From contig JBNMJS010000068.1 in assembly GCA_050873965.1 (NCBI GenBank), positions 1 to 9,983 on the forward strand: DNA of 9,983 bases, read 5' to 3'. Below the pieces are notes generated by a model, which saw only the letters and a list, made by a program, of their open reading frames with translations, did not search any database and had not been told where the DNA came from. Positions 1 to 5,513 of this stretch are shown one piece after another. How positions within the stretch are numbered: position 1 is the stretch's first letter; every line of letters starts with the position of its first letter. A program made the position numbers and the translations under genes. The stretch is from UBA2883 sp050873965. GTDB taxonomy: Bacteria; Cyanobacteriota; Vampirovibrionia; Gastranaerophilales; Gastranaerophilaceae.

Positions 1-77
1 CTATAACGTTTTATTAAATTATTCCACAGATTAAATACTTTATTCATTTTTAATCGTTATTATATCATATTTAAAAT

Positions 78-106
78 AAAAAAGGGGAATTGAGATTCCC
101 CTTTTT
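78..106 (-). terminator. Rho-independent terminator of the repeat-protein gene
   Basis: A perfect hairpin lies 6 nt past the stop codon of the minus-strand gene at 112-744. The stem pairs 78-90 (A-tract, GGGG, AAT) with 95-106 (ATT, CCCC, T-tract) around a TGAG loop. On the minus strand the CCCC arm runs into a T-rich tract (TTTTTT then ATTTTA), as an intrinsic terminator requires. The A/T flanks are symmetrical, so it may also stop plus-strand transcription entering from the left edge. Confidence 0.88.
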
Positions 107-111
107 GCTAT

Positions 112-744
112 TTAGAAAGTTGTTAAACTTTTCCATTGTTGTTTTTTTGTTTCAATTTTCTTCTTATTTGCTGCTTGTTGTTTCTTTAAAGCTTCTTGTC
201 TTTGTTTTTGTGCTTTTTCAGCAGCTTCTTTTTGAGCTTTGATTTTGTCTTGTTGAGCTTTCTTTGCTGCTTCAACTTTCTTTTTGTTAGCTTCTTGTTG
301 TTTCTTTAATGCTTCTTGTTTTTTTTGAACGGCTTCTTTTTGTGCTTTTACTTTGTCTTGTTGAGCCTTTTTTGCTGCTTCTAGTTTTTTCTTTTGTGCT
401 TCTTGTTGTTTTTTCAAAGCTTCTTGTCTTTGTTTTTGTGCTTTTTCAGCAGCTTCTTTTTGAGCCTTGATTTTATCTTGTTGAGCCTTTTTAGCAGCTT
501 CAAGTTTTTTCTTATTAGCTTCTTGTTGTTTCTTCAAAGCTTCTTCTCTTTGTTTTTGAGCTTTGATAGCCGCTTCTTTTTTTGCTTGGTAATCTTTTTG
601 TGCTTGTGTAGCTTTGCTTGTTGCAGCAGCTTCTTTCTTTGCGACAGGGCTAACAAGTTTGTTTACTGCTTGCTCTGTATAAGTTGTTGCCATTGCAGAA
701 CCAGCAATTGACAATACTAAAAGAGTTGATAATAATTTCTTCAT
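112..744 (-). CDS. Secreted Lys/Ala/Gln-rich coiled-coil repeat protein, function unknown
   Basis: This 210-residue protein was not recognised as a named family. Residues 1-19 form a Sec signal peptide: MKK, a hydrophobic core, then a cleavage-like SAMA before TTYTEQ, so it is probably exported. Residues 53-208 are four tandem imperfect repeats, at 53-92, 93-132, 133-168 and 169-208 (40, 40, 36 and about 40 residues), built almost only of K, A, Q and E. Large hydrophobics recur at 70, 81, 92, 110, 121, 132, 139, 146, 157, 168, 186 and 197, spacings of 7 and 11 (or 18 = 7+11), which suggests a long, mostly solvent-exposed coiled coil or single alpha-helix. There is no Cys and one Trp (204). 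The start is supported by AAGGAG at 753-758. It stands alone, with its own terminator. A structural or periplasmic spacer role is only a guess; TolA-like or histone-H1-like hits would be compositional. Confidence 0.85.
   Translation of the reverse strand: MKKLLSTLLVLSIAGSAMATTYTEQAVNKLVSPVAKKEAAATSKATQAQKDYQAKKEAAIKAQKQREEALKKQQEANKKKLEAAKKAQQDKIKAQKEAAEKAQKQRQEALKKQQEAQKKKLEAAKKAQQDKVKAQKEAVQKKQEALKKQQEANKKKVEAAKKAQQDKIKAQKEAAEKAQKQRQEALKKQQAANKKKIETKKQQWKSLTTF
118..588 (-). repeat. In-gene tandem repeats, unit about 120 nt (one unit 108 nt)
   Basis: The coding strand of the repeat protein holds four consecutive units. On the plus strand the near-identical block beginning GCTTCTTGTCTTTG occurs at 191 and again at 419, 228 nt apart (40+36 codons). 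Copies differ mostly at synonymous positions, for example TTTAAAGC versus TTCAAAGC, while the protein repeat is nearly constant. That indicates old duplications maintained by selection on the protein rather than a fresh DNA expansion. Confidence 0.8.
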
Positions 745-752
745 AATCTTTT

Positions 753-758
753 CTCCTT
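753..758 (-). promoter_or_regulatory. Shine-Dalgarno of the repeat-protein gene
   Basis: Plus-strand CTCCTT reads AAGGAG on the minus strand, 8 nt before the ATG at 744-742. A possible minus-strand -10, TATAGT, lies farther upstream at 788-783 but has no clear -35. Confidence 0.7.
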
Positions 759-809
759 TAAAACTGATATAAATCTTATTAAACTATACACTTATTTACT
801 TTTTTTTAG

Positions 810-815
810 TATAAT
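810..815 (+). promoter_or_regulatory. Candidate -10 (TATAAT) of the glycosyltransferase gene, implying a leaderless mRNA
   Basis: A consensus TATAAT ends 7 nt before the ATG at 823. RNA synthesis would therefore start at or next to the start codon. The upstream sequence is a T-tract with no Shine-Dalgarno and only a weak -35 candidate (TATACA at 785-790, 19-nt spacing). Confidence 0.5.
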
Positions 816-822
816 AATATTT

Positions 823-1551
823 ATGAATAGAGTCAAGTTATTAGGTTATGAAATTGATACTTTTAGCTTTGATGAAGCAACAAATTATGCTTTAGAGTTG
901 GAAAAGCAAGATAAAGTATCACAAGTAGTTACAATCAATCCGGAAATGTTTGATTGTGCAAAAGTAGATGAAGAGTTTTCTGATATTTTGAATAAAGCAG
1001 AAATGGTTATACCAGACGGAGTTGGTGTAAAAATTGGTTTGAAAATTTTAGGTCAAAATGTTGAGAGAATTGCTGGTATTGATTTTGCTAGAAAAATGTT
1101 AGAAATTTCTGCTCAAAATAATATGCCAGTTGCAATTATTGGTGCAAAACCAGAAGTTATAAATAAAGCAAAAGAAAATCTTGAAAAAGAAATTGAAAAT
1201 ATCAATATTGTATATGTACAAGATGGGTATTTTAAAGATGATGATAGAGTGTTAGAAGAACTTAAACAGGCATCACCTAGATTGATACTTGTAGCATTGG
1301 GTTCTCCAAAACAAGAAAAATTTATTAATAAGGCAAGAAATATTCTTTCTTGTGGATTAATGGTTGGTGTTGGTGGAAGTTTTGATGTTTGGTCTGGTAC
1401 AGTAGAAAGAGCACCTGAAATATATCAAAAACTTGGTATAGAATGGTTATATAGAACTGTAAAACAGCCTGAACGTTTTAAACGAATATTCCCAACATTA
1501 CCATTATTTGTGTTAAGAGTAATCAACGAACGTATTTTTAATAAAAAGTAA
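823..1551 (+). CDS. tagA: WecG/TagA/CpsF family glycosyltransferase (GT26)
   Basis: Members of this family transfer a sugar, often N-acetylmannosamine or its uronic acid, from UDP to a lipid-linked acceptor at the inner membrane face, in wall teichoic acid, enterobacterial common antigen or capsule synthesis. The 242 residues carry the family blocks in order: VVTINPEMF (36-43), PDGVGV with Asp65 at the place of the proposed catalytic Asp of TagA, RIAGIDF (82-88), DGYF (134-137), ALGSPKQEKF (158-167), GVGGSFDVWSG (182-192) and RAPEIYQKLGIEWLYR (196-211). The basic, hydrophobic C-terminal tail resembles the membrane-association region of TagA. Length is typical. ATG 823 has no Shine-Dalgarno but MNRVKLLGYEID matches the usual family start. 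The transketolase-half gene follows after a short gap, probably in one operon. The actual sugar cannot be read from sequence, and tagA versus wecG is a naming choice. Confidence 0.9.
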   Translation: MNRVKLLGYEIDTFSFDEATNYALELEKQDKVSQVVTINPEMFDCAKVDEEFSDILNKAEMVIPDGVGVKIGLKILGQNVERIAGIDFARKMLEISAQNNMPVAIIGAKPEVINKAKENLEKEIENINIVYVQDGYFKDDDRVLEELKQASPRLILVALGSPKQEKFINKARNILSCGLMVGVGGSFDVWSGTVERAPEIYQKLGIEWLYRTVKQPERFKRIFPTLPLFVLRVINERIFNKK

Positions 1552-1559
1552 GAAATATT

Positions 1560-1566
1560 AGGGGTG
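1560..1566 (+). promoter_or_regulatory. Ribosome binding site that favours ATG 1570 for the transketolase half
   Basis: AGGGGTG fits the extended anti-Shine-Dalgarno partner. Its GGGG core is 5 nt from ATG 1570. The alternative GTG at 1564 lies inside this site, so the later ATG is the better start. Confidence 0.65.
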
Positions 1567-1569
1567 AAA

Positions 1570-2400
1570 ATGTTAAACAAAGAAGAATTAGAAAATTTAA
1601 AAGAAATCTGCAGACAAACAAGAATTAATATTCTTAAAATGGTTCACAATGCGTCATCTGGCCATATTGGTGGTGCATTCTCAGGTGTGGAAATACTTAA
1701 TGTTTTATACAACAAATCATTAAATATTAGTCCAGAATGGAAAAAATCAAAAGATTTTGATAAACGAGATAGATTTATTTTGTCAAAAGGTCACGCTTCT
1801 GCGTTGTTATATTCAGTTTTAGCACAAAGAGGATTTTTCCCAGAAGAAGAATTGATGACGTTTAGAAAATTTAATTCAAGATTGCAAGGACACCCTTGTT
1901 GCAGAGCATTAGACGGAATTGAAGTTTCTTCAGGTTCATTAGGTCAAGGCTTGTCTATTGGTTGTGGTATGGCTGCTGGTTTAAAAATGGATAAAAATCC
2001 TGCAAAAGTAGTTGTATATATGGGTGATGGTGAACTTCAAGAAGGTTCTGTTTGGGAAGCGTTTATGCAAGCATCTCATAGAAAATTTGATAATATTATT
2101 GCTATCATTGATAGAAATAGATTACAAATTGATGGTTGTACCGAAGATGTTATGTCACTTGATCCATTAGATAAAAAATTAGAAGCTTTTGGTTGGGAAG
2201 TTGTTACTATTGATGGTCACGATATAAACCAAATTTATGAAACAATTGAAACTGCTAAAAAGGCAACAAAACCGTTTGCTATTATTGCAAATACGACAAA
2301 GGGTAAAGGCGTTTCATTTATGGAAAATAATGCAAGTTGGCACGGTAAAGCTCCAAATGATGAACAGTTTGAGCAAGCAATGGCTGAATTATCTGCATAG
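1570..2400 (+). CDS. tkt: Transketolase, N-terminal (thiamine diphosphate-binding) subunit
   Basis: This is the cofactor-binding half of a split transketolase (EC 2.2.1.1), which moves two-carbon ketol units in the non-oxidative pentose phosphate pathway. Its 276 residues match the N-terminal domain only; full-length enzymes exceed 600. Visible signatures, numbered from ATG 1570, are GHIGGAFS (31-38), DRFILSKGHASALLY (67-81), GHP (107-109), SGSLGQGLSIG (121-131), and the ThDP motif GDGELQEGS (152-160) closing at N183 in DRNRLQ. GHD (215-217) and TTKGKGVSFME (242-252) follow. Split transketolases normally have the C-terminal (pyrimidine-binding) gene directly downstream. Here a terminator and dnaB follow, so the partner must lie outside this window. 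It sits close behind the glycosyltransferase gene, 18 nt after its stop codon, probably in the same transcript. Other ThDP enzymes (DXS, dehydrogenase E1) fit less well. Confidence 0.9.
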   Translation: MLNKEELENLKEICRQTRINILKMVHNASSGHIGGAFSGVEILNVLYNKSLNISPEWKKSKDFDKRDRFILSKGHASALLYSVLAQRGFFPEEELMTFRKFNSRLQGHPCCRALDGIEVSSGSLGQGLSIGCGMAAGLKMDKNPAKVVVYMGDGELQEGSVWEAFMQASHRKFDNIIAIIDRNRLQIDGCTEDVMSLDPLDKKLEAFGWEVVTIDGHDINQIYETIETAKKATKPFAIIANTTKGKGVSFMENNASWHGKAPNDEQFEQAMAELSA

Positions 2401-2424
2401 TTCTGTAGAAAATTAAATATGTAT

Positions 2425-2460
2425 AAAAAGGTAAAACTTTTAGTTTTGCCTTTTTATTTT
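2425..2460 (+). terminator. Rho-independent terminator after the glycosyltransferase/transketolase operon
   Basis: A 13-bp stem pairs 2425-2437 (AAAAAGGTAAAAC) with 2443-2455 (GTTTTGCCTTTTT) around TTTTA, with one T-G wobble. The T-tract continues to 2460. It begins 24 nt past the transketolase stop and separates that operon from dnaB. Confidence 0.88.
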
Positions 2461-2496
2461 GGATTTTCTTCATGATAGACTGTAATTATAAATTGT

Positions 2497-2502
2497 AAGG
2501 AG
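2497..2502 (+). promoter_or_regulatory. dnaB: Shine-Dalgarno that selects the TTG start of dnaB
   Basis: AAGGAG lies 6 nt before TTG 2509, ideal spacing. The first in-frame ATG (codon 14, at 2548) has no comparable site. A possible -10, TATAAA at 2487-2492, would leave a very short leader and has no convincing -35. Confidence 0.75.
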
Positions 2503-2508
2503 AAAAAA

Positions 2509-3909
2509 TTGGCTGGAAGAACTGCAACAAAAGAAGTACCATCAGATATGTCACAATTGATGCCTCAAAACGTTGAGGCAGAAGAAGCCGTATTAGGTGC
2601 TATATTAGTAAATCCTAGATGTCTTGATAAGGTTATCAGTATTTTAAAGCCTGAATATTTTTATAAACCTGCTCATAGATATATTTATGAAGCAATTCTT
2701 CAACTTACAAATAATAATGAAGTTATTGATATTGTATCCGTATCAGATACATTGAATATCAATCAGAAATTAGAATTGGTTGGCGGTCGTGCTTTTATTA
2801 ACGATTTGAGTTTTAAATGTATTCAAACTGCTAACGTTGCATATTATGCAAATGTTATTGAAGAAAAAGCAATTAAGCGTTCTTTGATTAATGCTGGTTC
2901 TGAAATTACTACTTCCGGTTACGATTTAGCACCTAGTGCAGAATCTCTTGAAAAAGCAGAAAAACTTATTTTTGATATTTCTTCTAAGAAAACATCATCA
3001 GATTTGGTGCCAATTGAGTCATTGGTATTTGATACTTATGAAAAAATTGATTATAGATATAAACACCGTGATGAAAAAACTGGTGTAGAATCAGGTTTTT
3101 ATGATTTAGATGAAATGACAAACGGTTTTCAAAAATCAAATTTGATTATTTTAGCAGCACGTCCAGCAATGGGTAAAACAGCATTTGCTTTGAATATTGC
3201 TCAGAATGCTGCTCTTAGATATAATAAAACAGTTGCTATATTCTCTCTCGAAATGTCAAAGGATGAATTGGTTCAACGTTTGATGTGTTCTGAGGCAGAA
3301 GTAGATTCACAAAGATTACGTTCTGGTAATATGCAATCTAGTGACTGGGAAAAACTTGCTCAAGCAATGAGTACATTGTCAGAAGCACCAATATATATTG
3401 ATGATACAAGTGGTTGTACGTTGACTGATATTAGAGCAAAGTGCAGACGTTTAGCAATGACAGATAAAAATCTTAGTATGATTATCATTGACTATTTGCA
3501 ACTTATGGAATCAAGTGGACGTGAAACTGATAGAACTCAACAAATTTCTCAAATTTCTAGAGGTTTGAAAATTTTGGCAAAAGAACTTAATGTTCCGATT
3601 ATTGCTCTTTCTCAGTTATCTCGTGCTACTGAACAAAGAACTGATAAACGACCGATTATGTCTGACCTTAGAGATTCTGGTTCTATCGAACAAGATGCTG
3701 ATATTGTAATGTTCATTTATAGAGGTGAATATTATGCTAGTAAAGGTCAAATGGAAGGCGAAGAAGCTGAAGAACTTGCAAAGAATAAGGGCGAAGCAGA
3801 AATTATTATTGCAAAACAAAGAAGTGGCCCAGTTGGTACAGTTAATTTAATATTCCAAAACAATATCACAAAATTCAAAAATAAAATGAAGACAACTACT
3901 GAATTTTAA
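2509..3909 (+). CDS. dnaB: Replicative DNA helicase DnaB
   Basis: DnaB is the hexameric, ATP-driven helicase that opens the replication fork and recruits primase. The 466 residues show the full layout. The N-terminal primase-interacting domain includes PQNVEAEEAVLGAIL (19-33). A linker is followed by the RecA-like motor: Walker A ARPAMGKT (217-224, with K223/T224), SLEMSK (246-251), Walker B IIIDYLQLM (325-333, with D328), SQLSRATEQR (368-377), DLRDSGSIEQDADIVMFIYR (386-405) and the KQRSG segment (436-440) with the expected arginine finger R438. Length is normal and no intein interrupts the motor, though DnaB is a common intein host. Translation starts at TTG with a strong ribosome binding site. 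It follows a terminator and is transcribed alone, converging on the next gene. Confidence 0.97.
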   Translation: MAGRTATKEVPSDMSQLMPQNVEAEEAVLGAILVNPRCLDKVISILKPEYFYKPAHRYIYEAILQLTNNNEVIDIVSVSDTLNINQKLELVGGRAFINDLSFKCIQTANVAYYANVIEEKAIKRSLINAGSEITTSGYDLAPSAESLEKAEKLIFDISSKKTSSDLVPIESLVFDTYEKIDYRYKHRDEKTGVESGFYDLDEMTNGFQKSNLIILAARPAMGKTAFALNIAQNAALRYNKTVAIFSLEMSKDELVQRLMCSEAEVDSQRLRSGNMQSSDWEKLAQAMSTLSEAPIYIDDTSGCTLTDIRAKCRRLAMTDKNLSMIIIDYLQLMESSGRETDRTQQISQISRGLKILAKELNVPIIALSQLSRATEQRTDKRPIMSDLRDSGSIEQDADIVMFIYRGEYYASKGQMEGEEAEELAKNKGEAEIIIAKQRSGPVGTVNLIFQNNITKFKNKMKTTTEF

Positions 3910-3920
3910 AGCTGTCTTCA
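3877..3920 (-). terminator. Minus-strand terminator for the 3945-4979 gene, embedded in the 3' end of dnaB
   Basis: On the minus strand TGAAGACAGCT (3920-3910) pairs with AGTTGTCTTCA (3897-3887), an 11-bp stem with one G-U wobble and a 12-nt loop. It is followed by the U-tract TTTTATTTTT (3886-3877). It begins 24 nt past the stop of the membrane-protein gene. The plus strand lacks a T-tract after the stem, so it is not clearly a dnaB terminator. It overlaps the last dnaB codons and stop. Confidence 0.65.
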
Positions 3921-3944
3921 AAATTGAACGTTAAAGTATTAATA

Positions 3945-4979
3945 TTATTGTTTTGTTGTATTATTATGTTTTTTACCGTTTCTGTAGCCTATCCCTGCAC
4001 GGTATCCAGAAATACCGTACAGTATAGGAAGTGAGGGCTCAATCCATTTTAAACCTGACATTACAGCAACTGTTGCGATGTCGTCAGAGTGTAAGCAGAT
4101 GTCTAATGGTTCTGGTGTCCTTTCTGCATTTATTTCTTTGAAAGATTTTTTCTTTCTAGATTTTCCATCGAATATTGGGTTTATGAATTTTTCTCCGATG
4201 TAATTAGCAATTGTGCTGCCACCGATTATACCTGTTGATACAATACCTGTAACCATACCAATTGCTCTTGCTGTTTTCGATTTAACATTCATTTTTTCCA
4301 TACCAGCTAATGCAATACCGGCACCAACATTACACATAAAAATATTTGCTAAATACTGATAAGCACCTTCTTTTACTCTATCAGCCATTTTTTGTTTTGA
4401 AATTTTTTTGTCAGAAATTTTTTCTCCAACGATTCCACCTGCAACACCACCTGCAACAGGAATAAATCCCATTATTGATAATCTACCAATATCATCTCTT
4501 ATATCTTTTGCTGAAATTGTATCAGGTTCTGGAATTAAGGTATTGAAAAATTTCTTCCCTTTTTCTGTGTTGGCAACTTCTTTATGTAACGTTTTTACTT
4601 CTTTATAACTAAGTACTTTTTCTTTTGCTTTTTGTAGGATATTCATTGCCTTATCAGAAACTTTTTCTGATGAAATAAAATCATTTACAATATCTGTATT
4701 TTTCTTTTTGATTGCTTTTGCACTGTATCTTTCGTATTCTTTACCTACAAGTTTTGCAGAAATTTTTGGTGCTGCAAGGGCAGATGCAACTGTTGCTGTC
4801 ATAATAGAAGCTGTATTTATTGCTTTTCTTTTACGTTCTTCTTTTGGTGCTTTATGTACTTCATTTATCCCATATAATGTTGCTCCACCAATGAATGCTG
4901 GTGTTACTGCTGTTTTGAATTTTGAAATTAGTAATGGTTGATCTAAATATTTCCCTACTAATTTAACTTTGCTAATCAT
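3945..4979 (-). CDS. Uncharacterised glycine-zipper multi-pass membrane protein
   Basis: I do not recognise this 344-residue protein. It alternates hydrophobic, Gly/Ala-rich segments (about 22-38, 55-74, 168-185, 206-226, 238-262, 303-330) with Lys-rich loops, and has no classical signal peptide. Residues 177-185 form a GxxxGxxxG zipper (GGVAGGIVG). A second Gly-rich segment (241-254) is likewise followed by GEK and a basic stretch, hinting at an internal duplication. A soluble stretch (86-160) is charged and probably helical. Near the C-terminus LHSDD (296-300) and a GY-rich end stand out. It overlaps the upstream DtxR-type regulator by 8 nt (ATGATTAG) and has AGGA upstream, so it is translationally coupled and shares that promoter and operator. 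The context suggests a role in metal stress or metal handling, but no transporter motif supports this. A pore, channel or envelope scaffold is equally possible. Confidence 0.8.
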   Translation of the reverse strand: MISKVKLVGKYLDQPLLISKFKTAVTPAFIGGATLYGINEVHKAPKEERKRKAINTASIMTATVASALAAPKISAKLVGKEYERYSAKAIKKKNTDIVNDFISSEKVSDKAMNILQKAKEKVLSYKEVKTLHKEVANTEKGKKFFNTLIPEPDTISAKDIRDDIGRLSIMGFIPVAGGVAGGIVGEKISDKKISKQKMADRVKEGAYQYLANIFMCNVGAGIALAGMEKMNVKSKTARAIGMVTGIVSTGIIGGSTIANYIGEKFINPIFDGKSRKKKSFKEINAERTPEPLDICLHSDDIATVAVMSGLKWIEPSLPILYGISGYRAGIGYRNGKKHNNTTKQ

Positions 4980-5367
4980 TATTTTTTCCTATAAACGACG
5001 TTGTGTATTTTTTTAATTTTTCAAAGGCATTTTGTGTAATAACATGTTCAATTCTACAAGCATTTTCAGAAGCTTCTTCTTTTGATAAGGATAAAACTTT
5101 TTCAAAGAAGGATGTTAGTATAGTGTGTTTGTCGATAATTTCTTGTGCTTTTTCTATCCCTTTTTGAGTTATTTCAATAGTTCCATATCTTTCATAGTGG
5201 ATATATTCTTTTTCTGCTAATCTATGTAGTGCATCTGTTACAGATGCTCTTGAAACTTCTAACATTTTTGAAATATCAATTGCTTTTACGTTGCCTGTTT
5301 TATTTATTTGATTATAAATACATTCTATATAATCTTCTAAACCAGAACTAAGTTTTGTTACTACCAT
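4972..5367 (-). CDS. DtxR/MntR-family metal-dependent transcriptional repressor
   Basis: Members of this family bind Mn(II) or Fe(II) and then repress metal-uptake or related genes. From ATG 5367 the protein has 131 residues: a winged helix-turn-helix (LEDYIECIY, DISKMLEVSRASVTDALHRL, IHYERYGTIEITQKG) and a dimerisation domain ending in ACRIEHVITQNAFEKL. It lacks the C-terminal SH3/FeoA domain, like the roughly 142-residue Bacillus MntR. Likely metal ligands are D12, E15, H81, C104, E107 and H108. D12/E15 are MntR-like, while C104 is at the position of DtxR Cys102 (Glu99 in MntR), so metal preference cannot be called. ATG 5367 is chosen because AGAGGT lies just upstream (5376-5371); the in-frame ATGs at 5403 and 5394 lie inside the operator palindrome. 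It is the first gene of an operon with the membrane protein. Confidence 0.9.
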   Translation of the reverse strand: MVVTKLSSGLEDYIECIYNQINKTGNVKAIDISKMLEVSRASVTDALHRLAEKEYIHYERYGTIEITQKGIEKAQEIIDKHTILTSFFEKVLSLSKEEASENACRIEHVITQNAFEKLKKYTTSFIGKNND

Positions 5368-5370
5368 ATT

Positions 5371-5376
5371 ACCTCT
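5371..5376 (-). promoter_or_regulatory. Ribosome binding site that fixes the DtxR-type gene start
   Basis: AGAGGT on the minus strand lies 3 nt before ATG 5367. It touches the edge of the operator palindrome, and it argues against the two ATGs farther upstream within the palindrome. Confidence 0.65.
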
Positions 5377-5411
5377 TTTATAAATGTTAGACATGTCTAA
5401 CATTTATAAAA
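5376..5411 (-). promoter_or_regulatory. Perfect 36-bp palindromic operator of the DtxR-type operon
   Basis: All 18 base pairs are symmetrical around the centre at 5393/5394. The core is TTAGACATGTCTAA (5387-5400), flanked by complementary AT-rich arms. This core resembles the TTAG..CTAA palindromes of DtxR-family operators. It overlaps the predicted -10 and transcription start and abuts the Shine-Dalgarno, so bound repressor would block its own operon. The assignment to this regulator is inferred from position and family. Confidence 0.85.
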
Positions 5412-5436
5412 TATCATCAATAACTTTTTTTGTCAA
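5408..5436 (-). promoter_or_regulatory. Promoter of the DtxR-type regulator / membrane-protein operon
   Basis: On the minus strand a perfect -35 TTGACA (5436-5431) is separated by exactly 17 nt from TATTTT (5413-5408, 4 of 6 to consensus). Transcription would start near 5401, inside the palindrome. Confidence 0.7.
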
Positions 5437-5513
5437 ATAGTTTTTTATGTAATATTTTTTTTGAATTTTATATATTGTTTTGCAAATCGTTTTAAATGTG
5501 TTAAATTTAAATT

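Noticed and set aside
118..588. CRISPR-like periodic repeats
   Set aside because: Repeats are contiguous and in frame, without unique spacers; they are protein-coding tandem repeats.
394..711. Open plus-strand reading frame opposite the repeat protein
   Set aside because: It is Phe/Ser/Leu-rich low-complexity sequence, the mirror of the Lys/Ala/Gln codons on the real strand, with no ribosome binding site.
2509..3909. Intein or frameshift in dnaB
   Set aside because: Walker A to the C-terminal motif runs continuously at normal length with no insertion.
4408..4941. Two plus-strand frames opposite the membrane protein
   Set aside because: No ribosome binding site or recognisable domain; the minus frame is intact, 344 codons, and coupled to the regulator.
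5368..5403. N-terminal extension of the DtxR-type protein from ATG 5403
   Set aside because: The extra 12 codons lie in the operator palindrome; ATG 5367 has the Shine-Dalgarno and begins near the family's normal start.
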